NCBI GenBank assembly: GCA_023666835.1
Contig: JAMPBJ010000001.1
Coordinates: forward strand, 798,268 to 862,267
Length of the DNA: 64,000 bases
Direction of reading: 5' to 3'
Source of the DNA: Bacteroides sp.
GTDB taxonomy: Bacteria > Bacteroidota > Bacteroidia > Bacteroidales > Muribaculaceae
Below, one piece after another: positions 28,436 through 36,972 of the stretch. A program made the position numbers and the translations under genes. The number at the start of each line of letters is the position of its first letter. The stretch's first letter is position 1. Under the pieces are notes generated by a model. That model saw only the letters and a list, made by a program, of their open reading frames with translations. It did no database searches and was not told the origin of the DNA.

Positions 28436-29185
28436 ATGACTGAAAAAGATATATTCAACCGGGTGGAGCTGCTTCTTGGCGATGAGGTCATGCAACGGCT
28501 CAAGGACACTCGTGTGATAGTGTTCGGAGTGGGAGGCGTTGGCAGTTGGACTGCCGAGGCTCTCGCCCGCACCGGTATAGGCCATATGACTATTGTCGAT
28601 GCCGACCGCGTGGCCGCTTCCAATATCAATCGACAGCTGATGGCCACGGTCGACACGGTGTCGCAGGTCAAAGTCGATGTGCTTGCTCGTCGACTTTTGT
28701 CGATCAATCCCGAATTGGATTTGCAAGCCGTCGAGGCACGGTTTGATAAATCGACAGCCGACGATTTCCACCTGCAGGAGTATGACTATGTGGTCGATGC
28801 CATTGACTCGCTGACCGACAAGGCTTTGCTTATTAGTATTGCCACGAGGCTGAAGGTCAAATTGGTGTCGTCGATGGGTGCGGCATTGAAGCTGGATCCC
28901 ACGCGCATACGTGTGGCTTCGTTTGAGCGCGTGACCGGATGCCGGCTTGCAGCCGCTTTGCGGCGCAAATTCAAGCAGACGGGCATCTATCCGTCAAGAA
29001 AATTCAAATGTGTGTATTCCGACGAGTTGCTGCCCAACCGTGGAGCTGTCGCTGATACTTTCGGAACGATGACCTATGGCAAAGTGGTGACCAACGGAGC
29101 GCTGTGCCATATCACTTCAATTTTCGGCATGACACTCGCCGGCCTCGTCATAGAGGGTATCTGCAAAAATAGGAGTGTCGGCTGA
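28436..29185 (+). CDS. tcdA: tRNA threonylcarbamoyladenosine dehydratase TcdA
   Basis: 249 residues, E1-like (ThiF/MoeB) superfamily. Cyclises t6A37 to ct6A in an ATP-dependent step. Seen: VIVFGVGGVGSWTAEAL (Rossmann), VDADRVAASNINRQ (adenylation Arg), VDAIDSLTDKALL and SSMGAALKLDP, all typical of TcdA/CsdL. The start ATG 28436 gives MTEKDIFNRVELLLG, the normal TcdA N-terminus; the open frame reaches farther into the upstream gene but that part is not TcdA-like. tsaD, making its substrate modification, is at 14.6 kb. Confidence 0.92.
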   Translation: MTEKDIFNRVELLLGDEVMQRLKDTRVIVFGVGGVGSWTAEALARTGIGHMTIVDADRVAASNINRQLMATVDTVSQVKVDVLARRLLSINPELDLQAVEARFDKSTADDFHLQEYDYVVDAIDSLTDKALLISIATRLKVKLVSSMGAALKLDPTRIRVASFERVTGCRLAAALRRKFKQTGIYPSRKFKCVYSDELLPNRGAVADTFGTMTYGKVVTNGALCHITSIFGMTLAGLVIEGICKNRSVG

Positions 29186-29198
29186 GATGCCGACACTC
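29173..29198 (+). terminator. Terminator overlapping the end of tcdA
   Basis: GAGTGTCGGC/GCCGACACTC with 6-base loop TGAGAT; the tcdA stop codon (29183-29185) lies in the loop. Confidence 0.65.
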
Positions 29199-29222
29199 AT
29201 AGTAATGTGATTCCTATGGAGG

Positions 29223-29792
29223 TTAGTTGCCGACGGTGGTTATCGATGCGCCGGTTTCGTCGTTGATGGTGGTGACGTCGGTTGACGTTGCTGTCGAATC
29301 GCCGGCTGTGGTGATTGTGGTCTCTTCGCTTTCCTGCGCCTCTTCTGGATCACCCGCACCTGTGTCGTCGCCAACTTTCAGAGTGGTGCTGTAGTCGGCA
29401 TAAAGATTCTGAATGTCAACGCCGAAGGTTCGCTTCATTTTGTCGAATGCCTCATACATGTTGTCGCCGTGAATGTCGAGCATAATGCCGTAGAGATCAA
29501 CAAATTTGCGCATCGTTTCCTCACGCGGAGTGCCCGAGGTCTGGCCTATGATGGTGCTGAGCATTTTCAGCGCTCCGGCGGCCTGGCCCGGGGTGAGATC
29601 GTCGGGAGAGAGTATCAGTTGGTCGAGTTGGCCGGCAGTGATCTGCTCAGGGCCACGTTCGTAGTCTACCGGATCGGTTTCTTTCGACGATGCGTTGGCA
29701 GTCGATTCAGAGCCGTCGGAGTTTGAAGAACTGCAGCTGAAGTTGCTGAATACGAGGGTTATTGCTGAAAGGATTATGAACAGGCGTTTCAT
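29223..29792 (-). CDS. Acidic lipoprotein, unknown
   Basis: 189 residues with lipoprotein signal MKRLFIILSAITLVFSNFSC followed by SSSNSDGSES. The middle (about 50-135) is helical (TAGQLDQLILSPDDL, AAGALKMLSTIIGQ, EAFDKMKRTFGVDIQ); the last 45 residues are low-complexity Glu/Thr/Asp (AQESEETTITTAGD). No family recognised. It follows nfnB by 25 bases and may share its transcript, but no redox feature is present. Confidence 0.7.
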   Translation of the reverse strand: MKRLFIILSAITLVFSNFSCSSSNSDGSESTANASSKETDPVDYERGPEQITAGQLDQLILSPDDLTPGQAAGALKMLSTIIGQTSGTPREETMRKFVDLYGIMLDIHGDNMYEAFDKMKRTFGVDIQNLYADYSTTLKVGDDTGAGDPEEAQESEETTITTAGDSTATSTDVTTINDETGASITTVGN

Positions 29793-29817
29793 TTCTTGTA
29801 TCTTTGGAGTGTTAGTT

Positions 29818-31290
29818 TTAATTTTTGGTTAGAGCTTCGGCCATAGATCGGGCGGCCCGGCGTCCGTCGCCCATGGCAAGGATCACTGTGGCGCCTCCGC
29901 GCACGATGTCGCCTCCGGCAAAGAGCGTGGGAATTGATGACTGCATGGTGTCTGGGTTGACAACGATGGTGCCACGCTGCGACACGTCAAGACCCTCGAT
30001 GGCAGATGGAATGAGCGGATTGGGCGACACACCCACGCTGACGATGACCATGTCGACCGGTACGTCGATGATGGCGCCCTCGATCGGCTCGGGGCGGCGG
30101 CGTCCCGACTGATCGGGCTCGCCAAGGCGCATCTGCTGCAGGCGCATCACCGACACACGGCCCGTTTCGTCGGCTATATATTCGATAGGGTTATGGAGCG
30201 TCAGGAATTCGACGCCCTCTTCCTTGGCGTGTTTGATCTCTTCAAGGCGTGCCGGCATTTCTTCTTCGCTGCGGCGATAGACCAGCATCACATGAGCGGC
30301 ACCCATACGCCGTGCTGTTCTGACCGAGTCCATGGCCGTGTTGCCGCCGCCGATGATGGCCACGTTGCCACCGACGAGAACCGGCGTGTCGTGGCCTGGC
30401 TGGCCTGCGCACATCAGGTTGACGCGTGTCAGATACTCGTTGCTCGACATGACGCCTATATAGTTTTCGCCCGGGATGTTCATGAACCGTGGCAGACCTG
30501 CTCCGGAAGCCACGAACAAGCCCTTGAACCCCATTTCGACAAGGTCGGAATGTGAGAGCGTTTTGCCAATGATCACATCGCGCATGAATTTGACTCCCAT
30601 GGCTTGGAGGTTGGTGATCTCGCGGTCGACAATCGAGTTGGGCAGACGGAATTCAGGAATGCCGTATTTGAGCACGCCACCGATCTGGTGGAGCGCTTCG
30701 AACACGGTGACTTCAAATCCGAGCGAAGCTATTTCGCCGGCAAATGACAGTCCGGCAGGACCGCTTCCGGCTACTGCCACCTTGATGCCGTTAGATGCCG
30801 GCGCCGTCATTTCCACATTGGAGGCATTGTCGGCAGCGAATCGTTCGAGATAACCAATGGCCACCGGCTGCTTTTTCATCTTGTTGTAGATGCATTTGCT
30901 TTCGCACTGCCGCTCCTGCGGACACACGCGGCCACACACGGCCGGGAGGGCACTTGTGGCGCGGAGCACTCTTGCGGCTTCATCGACGTTGCCCCGCTGA
31001 ATGTTTTTGATAAAGCCGGGGATGTCGATTGAAACGGGGCATCCGGTGGTGCACTGCGGGTCGGGACAATCGAGGCATCGCGTTGCCTCAACTACGGACT
31101 GCTCGCGGCTGATACCCTGGTTCACTTCCTCATTGCATGTGATTCGATAAGCCGGATCGAGTTCGGGCATCTTGACCCGTGGAATGTCGGCACGTTGACG
31201 TGCTGTGAGAGCCTGCCGCAATTCTTCGCGCCATGTTGCCGAGCGCGGAGCTATGTTTTTAGTATCGTTGTCTGCCATGTTATTAGACAT
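29818..31290 (-). CDS. nfnB: NfnB-type large subunit (glutamate-synthase-small-subunit-like NADPH oxidoreductase)
   Basis: 490 residues. Begins with a GltD-like bis-[4Fe-4S] module: CLDCPDPQCTTGCPV and CGRVCPQERQCESKC. Then FAD-binding (VAGSGPAGLSFAGEIA) and NADPH-binding (IIGGGNTAMDSVRTARR) Rossmann folds, and ends in the family GGDIVRGGATVILAMGDGRRAA. Alone it looks like GltD, but it sits 4 bases after an NfnA-like gene, and the pair matches the NADH-dependent reduced ferredoxin:NADP+ oxidoreductase (flavin-based electron bifurcation) or sulfide dehydrogenase SudAB. No gltB partner is nearby. Confidence 0.85.
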   Translation of the reverse strand: MSNNMADNDTKNIAPRSATWREELRQALTARQRADIPRVKMPELDPAYRITCNEEVNQGISREQSVVEATRCLDCPDPQCTTGCPVSIDIPGFIKNIQRGNVDEAARVLRATSALPAVCGRVCPQERQCESKCIYNKMKKQPVAIGYLERFAADNASNVEMTAPASNGIKVAVAGSGPAGLSFAGEIASLGFEVTVFEALHQIGGVLKYGIPEFRLPNSIVDREITNLQAMGVKFMRDVIIGKTLSHSDLVEMGFKGLFVASGAGLPRFMNIPGENYIGVMSSNEYLTRVNLMCAGQPGHDTPVLVGGNVAIIGGGNTAMDSVRTARRMGAAHVMLVYRRSEEEMPARLEEIKHAKEEGVEFLTLHNPIEYIADETGRVSVMRLQQMRLGEPDQSGRRRPEPIEGAIIDVPVDMVIVSVGVSPNPLIPSAIEGLDVSQRGTIVVNPDTMQSSIPTLFAGGDIVRGGATVILAMGDGRRAARSMAEALTKN

Positions 31291-31294
31291 ACTC

Positions 31295-32074
31295 TTAATA
31301 TTGTCTGAGTCGCATCATCATTTCATCGAAATCGACTTGGTGGGCGTCGAATTCCGGACCGTCGATGCATACGAATTTTGTCTTTCCTCCTACCGTCACG
31401 CGGCATGCGCCACACATGCCCGTGCCGTCGACCATGATGGTGTTGAGCGAGCATACGGTGGGAATGTCGTATTTCTTTGTGAGCAGTGCCACAAACTTCA
31501 TCATTATGGCGGGTCCGATGGCCACGACCTGGTCCACCTTTTCACGCCGGATCACCGACTCAACGCCGGCCGTCACGAGGCCTTTTTGTCCGTATGATCC
31601 GTCGTCGGTCATGATGATGACTTCGTCGCTGTATTCCGCCACCTGCTTTTCGAGGATTATCAGATCCTTTGTGCGGGCTGCCAGAACGGAAACTACGCGG
31701 TTGCCTGCAAGCTTCAATGCTTTGATGATGGGGAGGAGGGGAGCCACGCCCACGCCACCGCCGCAGCACACCAGGGTGCCAACGCGGTTGATGTGTGTGG
31801 CCTGTCCAAGCGGACCGACCACGTCGGTGAACTCATCGCCCGGCTCCAGGACGCATATCTTACGGGTGGAGACACCCACGGCCTGAATGACGAGAGTGAT
31901 GGTGCCGCGGTCGATATCGGCATCGGCAATGGTCAGCGGTATGCGTTCGCCGCCGTCGCCCACTCGCACGATCACAAAGTGGCCGGCTCGGCGGGCACGT
32001 GCTATCATGGGAGCTTCGACCACGAGCTTGACCACGTTTTCTGAAAAATGCTCTTTTTCTACAATTTTAAACAT
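31295..32074 (-). CDS. nfnA: NfnA-type small subunit (FAD/NAD, [2Fe-2S])
   Basis: 259 residues, a PyrK-like ferredoxin-reductase fold: FAD-binding RIPLTIADAD, NAD-binding VCCGGGVGVAPLLPI, and a C-terminal [2Fe-2S] site. The cluster ligands are Asp216, Cys221, Cys224 and Cys236 (MVDGTGMCGACRV...FVC). An Asp at this spacing, in place of a fourth Cys, is the NfnA hallmark and separates it from PyrK. Together with NfnB it would move electrons among NADH, NADPH and ferredoxin in the cytoplasm. It is the first gene of its run; no clean promoter was found in the 98-base gap upstream. Confidence 0.87.
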   Translation of the reverse strand: MFKIVEKEHFSENVVKLVVEAPMIARARRAGHFVIVRVGDGGERIPLTIADADIDRGTITLVIQAVGVSTRKICVLEPGDEFTDVVGPLGQATHINRVGTLVCCGGGVGVAPLLPIIKALKLAGNRVVSVLAARTKDLIILEKQVAEYSDEVIIMTDDGSYGQKGLVTAGVESVIRREKVDQVVAIGPAIMMKFVALLTKKYDIPTVCSLNTIMVDGTGMCGACRVTVGGKTKFVCIDGPEFDAHQVDFDEMMMRLRQY

Positions 32075-32119
32075 CGCAATGTATCGGTTGTCGATCGGGA
32101 GAGATGATTTGGAAACAGA

Positions 32120-32148
32120 GCAGTGTGCCGTTCATTGATCGGCACACT
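32120..32148 (-). terminator. Terminator of the C1-family peptidase gene
   Basis: CAGTGTGCCG/CGGCACACTG perfect 10-bp stem with 9-base loop, 24 bases after the stop at 32173. Confidence 0.65.
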
Positions 32149-32172
32149 GCATATATGTCATTGGAAACTCTC

Positions 32173-33372
32173 TTATTTCAGATTGAGTTTCTTTTTGATG
32201 TCCTTGGGCAGGGCTTCCTTGTTGACATAGATGTCCATTGTCTTGCCAAGGAAGTAGGGCTCCGACACGTAGAAATAGCCGTCGTATTTCTGGTTGGTGT
32301 CCCATGAGTTTTTCACTTTGTAGTAGCGGTTGCCTTTCTGGTCAACGGCTTTGCCCACGATCACCATGCCGTGGTCGTCGGTGGTCTCCTGACGGTCAAA
32401 CCATTCCTGACGTTTTTCGGGAGTCACTTCCACTTCGGCCACCGGACCGTCGACTTTGAATCGGGCTGCCTGGCGTTCGCGGTCGGAGAGTTTCACCCAG
32501 CGGGCGAGTTCGGTGCCATCCATGTCCTTTTCCGATTTTTCAGCGGGGATGATGGCATAGCCTTCGTTCCATTTGAAGCCGCCTTCGCTGACGTCGGCAG
32601 CCCACAGCACTGAATAGCCATTGTCGAGAGCGTTGTCCACGATGGCTTTCATTTCATCCAAAGGCACGTTGTGGTAGAGACCGCCGAGCCAGTTGTCGGA
32701 AACTTCGAGGGCAAACTGAGTGTAGTAGGGATGGTGGGTGAACGAGGTCACGGCCACATAGTCGTTGAGGTCGATGGGTAGAGATTTGGCAAAAGACTGC
32801 GGAGTGTAGGTCTTGCCTTCATAGGTGAAGGTGGTGGGGAGCTCGCCGAGATATGCGTCGAGCACGCCGTTGTAGCCCTTGCGCCATGCGGTCGAAATGG
32901 TTTTGTTGGGTTTCTTCACCACTGTGCGCACGATACCTTCGAGCACTTCGGCCATCTCGTAATGTGAATGTTTTTCCTCACCGTAGTTGAGTCCGCGGTA
33001 CACTTCTTCGGGCACGATGCCATAGTTTTCCCACACGTAGGGCACGTCGAGAGCGCTGCCGCCCTGACCGAAATTGAGAGCGCCGTACATGCGCACGAAT
33101 TTGTCGGCCTTGTCGTCGTAGCAGTGACGGACCACGAACATTTCCGAAAGGTCCATTTCTTTGCCTGTCTTGCGCAGGATCTCGTTTTCAAAGAACGAAA
33201 GGCTTGAGAAGCACCAGCATGTGCCTGATTTATTCTGGTCTTTGACGGATGTGCCGGGCACCACTTTCACGTCGGTGAATACAAATCCCTTGACCGAGTC
33301 GGCGGGAGCGTCTTGCGCTGTGGCTCCGAAGGCAGCAGTGGCGGCAAGAATTCCAAAAAGTAGTTTTTTCAT
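32173..33372 (-). CDS. Secreted C1-family (bleomycin-hydrolase-like) cysteine peptidase A
   Basis: 399 residues from ATG 33372. Signal peptide MKKLLFGILAATAAFGATAQ. Papain-fold catalytic set: oxyanion Gln46 and Cys52 in DQNKSGTCWCFS, His in DDHGMVIVG and Asn in KVKNSWDTN. The N-terminal region after the Cys (LSFFENEILRKTG) and the overall length match the C1B/bleomycin hydrolase (PepC) group, which are aminopeptidases, but here the enzyme is exported. The longer open frame (to 33465) is rejected because its start lies upstream of the transcription start. Diverges from a second C1B paralogue. Confidence 0.9.
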   Translation of the reverse strand: MKKLLFGILAATAAFGATAQDAPADSVKGFVFTDVKVVPGTSVKDQNKSGTCWCFSSLSFFENEILRKTGKEMDLSEMFVVRHCYDDKADKFVRMYGALNFGQGGSALDVPYVWENYGIVPEEVYRGLNYGEEKHSHYEMAEVLEGIVRTVVKKPNKTISTAWRKGYNGVLDAYLGELPTTFTYEGKTYTPQSFAKSLPIDLNDYVAVTSFTHHPYYTQFALEVSDNWLGGLYHNVPLDEMKAIVDNALDNGYSVLWAADVSEGGFKWNEGYAIIPAEKSEKDMDGTELARWVKLSDRERQAARFKVDGPVAEVEVTPEKRQEWFDRQETTDDHGMVIVGKAVDQKGNRYYKVKNSWDTNQKYDGYFYVSEPYFLGKTMDIYVNKEALPKDIKKKLNLK

Positions 33373-33434
33373 AATGATCGGATTGCTTTTGTATCGGATT
33401 GTTGTTTGTCGTATCGTTTGTGATATAATGTACG

Positions 33435-33466
33435 CAAAGATAGTAAAAAAGTTTGCTAATGTCAAA
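33435..33466 (-). promoter_or_regulatory. Promoter of C1 peptidase A
   Basis: TTTG (33463-33466), 20-base spacer and TATCTTTG (33435-33442) on the minus strand; leader about 55 bases. Confidence 0.85.
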
Positions 33467-33518
33467 CTTCAGCTGATAAATGCGGTGGAAATACGATGCA
33501 ACTATCCGCAAAAAAGCG

Positions 33519-33526
33519 TATATTTG
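33519..33526 (+). promoter_or_regulatory. -7 box of C1 peptidase B
   Basis: TATATTTG, 13 bases before the ATG at 33540. With 33435-33466 it forms a compact divergent promoter pair within about 170 bases. Confidence 0.6.
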
Positions 33527-33539
33527 CCACAAAAAAGCA

Positions 33540-34934
33540 ATGAAAAGAATGATTTTGCTCGGCTTGGTGACATGTTCACTTGCCGTAGCCGGATTCGCGA
33601 CCGACCGCGGAGGCATTTCCGGCGATATGCTCCAACGACTCCGCTCTTCGTATCAGAACACGGCAGTGGATCGCGCTTTGCGCAATGCCATGGCGCAGAC
33701 CGATATCTCGACTCTGGCCTCCAACGCCGACAATCAGTCGCCGGCCGACATGCATTTCACCTATCGCGTGCCGTCGAAAGGAATCACCAATCAACGCTCG
33801 TCGGGCCGCTGCTGGCTTTTCACCGGCCTCAACGTGCTGAGAGCCCAGATGATGAATCGACACGATCTGCCCAAGCTCGAATTGTCGCAAAACTATAATT
33901 TCTTCTACGACCAGCTCGAAAAGTCAAATCTGTTTCTGCAGTCGGTGATCGACACCTATAAGCTCGATTTCGACGACAAAAAGGTTGAGTGGCTTTTCAA
34001 AAATCCACTAAGCGACGGCGGCCAGTACACCGGCTTGTCGGACAACATCATGAAGTATGGTGTTGTTCCAGCCGAAGTGTGGCCCGAAACCTATAGTGCC
34101 AACAATACGTCGCAGATGCGTCGGCTCATCAGTCTGAAGTTGCGCGAGGACGGGTTGGAACTGCGAGCTATGCTTCGCGACGGCGCCAAGGCCAAGGCTG
34201 CGGAGGAGCGCAAAGAGGCCATGCTCGCCGAGATCTATCGCATGCTGGCTCTGACGCTCGGTGTGCCTCCGACTGAATTTCAGTGGACACGCTACGACAA
34301 GGCGGGCAATGTGGTTGACCGCCGGACGTATACCCCGCTCGAGTTCTACAACGAATATGCCGGCAACGATCTCAAGCACGACTACGTGATGCTGATGAAC
34401 GACCCGACGCGCCCCTACTATCAGCTCTATGAGATTGATCTCGACCGCCATCTCTACGACGGTGAGAATTGGACCTACATCAATCTGCCGGTCGAGGATA
34501 TCAAGATGGCGGCCATTCGCTCGCTGGCCGACAGCACAATGATGTATTTTTCGTGCGACGTTGGGCAGATGTTCGACCGCAAGCGCGGTGTGCTCGACGT
34601 CGACAATTTCAACTACGGTGAACTCTTCGGCACGCAGTTCGGCATGAACAAAGCCGACCGCATCCGCACGTTTGCCAGCGCATCGTCGCATGCCATGACT
34701 CTCGTGGCTGTTGATCTCGACGCCGATGGCAAGCCCACCCGATGGATGGTGGAAAACAGTTGGGGACCCGGTGTCAACGACGGCCACCTGGTGATGACCG
34801 ACCGCTGGTTTGACGAATACATGTTCCGTCTCGTTGTCGACCGCAAATATCTCGATGACAAAGTGCTTGATGTGCTCAAGCAGAAGCCTCAGCTTCTTCC
34901 GGCATGGGATCCGATGTTCTCGGCCGACGAATAA
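33540..34934 (+). CDS. Secreted C1-family (bleomycin-hydrolase-like) cysteine peptidase B
   Basis: 464 residues from ATG 33540 with signal peptide MKRMILLGLVTCSLAVAGFA. Catalytic Gln85 and Cys91 in TNQRSSGRCWLFTGLNVL, His in ASSHAMTLVAVD and Asn in VENSWGPG: the classical bleomycin hydrolase/PepC pattern. The FDDKKVEWLFKNPLSDGGQY segment is a strong C1B signature. The intracellular homologues are hexameric aminopeptidases; export is a Bacteroidetes feature and suggests a role in periplasmic peptide breakdown. It faces away from paralogue A, and the two share the intergenic promoter region. Start at 33480 is rejected (before the promoter). Confidence 0.92.
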   Translation: MKRMILLGLVTCSLAVAGFATDRGGISGDMLQRLRSSYQNTAVDRALRNAMAQTDISTLASNADNQSPADMHFTYRVPSKGITNQRSSGRCWLFTGLNVLRAQMMNRHDLPKLELSQNYNFFYDQLEKSNLFLQSVIDTYKLDFDDKKVEWLFKNPLSDGGQYTGLSDNIMKYGVVPAEVWPETYSANNTSQMRRLISLKLREDGLELRAMLRDGAKAKAAEERKEAMLAEIYRMLALTLGVPPTEFQWTRYDKAGNVVDRRTYTPLEFYNEYAGNDLKHDYVMLMNDPTRPYYQLYEIDLDRHLYDGENWTYINLPVEDIKMAAIRSLADSTMMYFSCDVGQMFDRKRGVLDVDNFNYGELFGTQFGMNKADRIRTFASASSHAMTLVAVDLDADGKPTRWMVENSWGPGVNDGHLVMTDRWFDEYMFRLVVDRKYLDDKVLDVLKQKPQLLPAWDPMFSADE

Positions 34935-35046
34935 GAGCCTGTTCCATAATATTTGTCAACGATGGGATGGCCAGTGGCGAACAATTTGATCCCGTAGCTC
35001 GTTTATCTGACGAACATTCTCGATCATCACATTCCACGCTTCGCCT

Positions 35047-36261
35047 ATGAAAACTTTGTGTCGTAAGATCCTCGTTGCTGCAGCCATGATGACCGCAGCA
35101 GCTGCTTCGGCCTCAACCTTGAAATATGTCACTTCGCTCGATGATTTGCTTGCCGGGCTGTCGTCGCAGGCGCTCTATCAATCCTCCGCCACCTACACAG
35201 TCAGCATGCCTCAGCTTTCTGACGACGTCACTTACACCATGGATCTAACCCAGATGCGCACACCGGCCGACCCGTTGTCGACTGATGCCTACTTGATCGA
35301 TTGGCGCATATCGACCGACAATGGCGACCGAAACGGATTCTCGGCATATTTCGACGGCAATCATTACCGCTATTCGGGCGAACGGCTACAGGAATATCAT
35401 CTTGCCGATGATTCGGTGCCGTTCTGTCCGCCGAGAATCGGAGCGGGAAATCCGGGCGTGCATCGATCGGTGCAGTTCTACAGCATTCTACCTCAGGCCA
35501 TAGCGTCGGAAATCCGACGATTGGAGGCCGATTCGGCGAGCCGTGTACACTTTGTGGCCGACACGATTGTCGGCGGACGACATCTGGCGGCTGTCACTGC
35601 CGTAGTGACCACGGGTGGGTATGTTGCCGCCGAAGATGAGTTTTTCTTTGATCGCTCAACGGCTCTGCCTGTGAGGATTGCGATGGAAAATAATCCCGGA
35701 TCGATCAGCGAGCAGTCGGTGTATATCGACTTTGGCCCATCGTCGGCATCTGCTCCGACTGAACCGATCAATGAGTCGATGCTCATTGATCGCTACCCCG
35801 ATGTGTTTGCGCAACTTCGTGAGAGCGATTTCTCGATCATGCATTTGCCCGGACGAAAAATGCCTTCATTCGCGCTGCTCACGCTATCGGGCGAACGCTA
35901 CGTCCATCGGTCCGACCAACGCTTTGCTTCGCCTACAATTGTGGCTCTTATTGAGGCCGACAGCGGTTTCGCACCGCAACTTGTCAAGGATCTGCGTAGC
36001 GCCGTCGATCGTATGCCTGTCGCAGCCGATCTGGTCATGGCGTTTACCGACAATGTGGCCGACCGCGTGGAAGAGATAACCGGCGCGCCACGGCCGGGCG
36101 AGACCATACTGCGCAGTGCCCGCTCGCTCGTTCGCGACTGCGGAGCCGCCTCTTTACCTGCCATCCTGCTGGTTGGAGTCGACGGAGTGGTGAAAAATAT
36201 TATCATCGGCTACAACAATAACATGGTTTCGGATGTTATTCAGAAAATGTCAATTCAATAA
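35047..36261 (+). CDS. Secreted protein with probable thioredoxin-like C-terminal domain, no CxxC
   Basis: 404 residues. Signal peptide MKTLCRKILVAAAMMTAAAASA. Residues about 30-235 are beta-rich and lipocalin/LolA-like in pattern (YTVSMPQLSDDVTYTMDL, FSAYFDGNHYRYSGE, ALPVRIAMENNPG). Residues about 270-404 read as a degenerate TlpA/redoxin fold (MPSFALLTLSGERYV, PTIVALIEADSG, LPAILLVGVDGVVKNIIIG, with a cis-Pro-like LPA). The CxxC of thiol enzymes is absent. The thiol peroxidase gene starts 12 bases later, so a shared role in envelope redox or peroxide defence is plausible. No exact family recognised. Confidence 0.7.
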   Translation: MKTLCRKILVAAAMMTAAAASASTLKYVTSLDDLLAGLSSQALYQSSATYTVSMPQLSDDVTYTMDLTQMRTPADPLSTDAYLIDWRISTDNGDRNGFSAYFDGNHYRYSGERLQEYHLADDSVPFCPPRIGAGNPGVHRSVQFYSILPQAIASEIRRLEADSASRVHFVADTIVGGRHLAAVTAVVTTGGYVAAEDEFFFDRSTALPVRIAMENNPGSISEQSVYIDFGPSSASAPTEPINESMLIDRYPDVFAQLRESDFSIMHLPGRKMPSFALLTLSGERYVHRSDQRFASPTIVALIEADSGFAPQLVKDLRSAVDRMPVAADLVMAFTDNVADRVEEITGAPRPGETILRSARSLVRDCGAASLPAILLVGVDGVVKNIIIGYNNNMVSDVIQKMSIQ

Positions 36262-36273
36262 TCATCCAAAACT

Positions 36274-36780
36274 ATGTATACAGTCTATCTGAATGGCACG
36301 CCATGCCACACATATGGCACTCTTCCCGCTGTTGGCGAAGAAGCTCCGTGTTTCCATCTCGCCGGTCAGGATCTTTCGCAAGTTCAGTGTCATGACTATG
36401 TTGGCCGCAGGGTGGTGCTCAATATATTTCCGAGTCTCGACACCGAAGTGTGCGCCCGTTCGGTCAGAAAGTTCAACGAAGAAGCGGCGTCGCTCGAAAA
36501 CACCGCAGTGATCTGTGTGTCGATGGACCTACCGTTTGCCATGAGCCGATTCTGCACGCTCGAAGGCATCAAGAACGTCACTTTCGCGTCGGCCTTCCGC
36601 TCGCCCCTTTTCGGCCAGAACTATGGAGTGCTGCTATGTGACGGACCGCTTGCCGGTCTTCTTGCCCGCGCAGTGGTCATCCTCGACGGCGACCGCAAAG
36701 TGGAATACGCTCAGATAGTGTCGGAGATCACCCACGAACCCGACTACGAAGCCGCCCTGAAAGTCCTGAAGGGCAAATAA
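36274..36780 (+). CDS. tpx: Thiol peroxidase (Tpx, atypical 2-Cys peroxiredoxin)
   Basis: 168 residues, family length. Reduces hydroperoxides using thioredoxin. Peroxidatic Cys60 is in FPSLDTEVCARSVR and resolving Cys94 in SRFCTLEGIKNV, the same places as Cys61/Cys95 in E. coli Tpx. MSRFC and ITHEPDYEAAL are typical Tpx segments. The N-terminus has a further Cys pair (Cys11, Cys26), not usual. Thioredoxin (trxA at 59.4 kb) is the likely reductant. Co-directional with the upstream secreted protein and followed by a hairpin. Confidence 0.93.
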   Translation: MYTVYLNGTPCHTYGTLPAVGEEAPCFHLAGQDLSQVQCHDYVGRRVVLNIFPSLDTEVCARSVRKFNEEAASLENTAVICVSMDLPFAMSRFCTLEGIKNVTFASAFRSPLFGQNYGVLLCDGPLAGLLARAVVILDGDRKVEYAQIVSEITHEPDYEAALKVLKGK

Positions 36781-36834
36781 CTCGCCGCAACCGCAAATTT
36801 TTTCATGTAATAATAAAGTCAAACAACTCCAACT

Positions 36835-36862
36835 AGGCCGCCCCGAATCTTCGGAGCGGCCT
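36835..36862 (+). terminator. Terminator of tpx
   Basis: AGGCCGC-C-CCGA stem against TCGG-A-GCGGCCT with a 4-base loop and one mismatch, 54 bases after the tpx stop. Confidence 0.6.
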
Positions 36863-36900
36863 TGACTCGTAAAAGCCAGTTGGAAGGGGCGATACAACTC

Positions 36901-36920
36901 ATACGATTTATAAGATTTAT
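36901..36920. repeat. AT-rich intergenic motif, copy 2
   Basis: ATACGATTTATAAGATTTAT; similar to 20786-20808 and to the longer array at 47461-47520. Confidence 0.35.
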
Positions 36921-36972
36921 CAATGCGGTTGATTTAAGCCATTATATTGCTATAGGCAATATTAATAAGAAA

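Noticed and set aside
29818-31290. Glutamate synthase small subunit (GltD)
   Set aside because: Sequence is GltD-like, but no gltB is present and it is coupled to an NfnA-type gene, so NfnB is the better call.
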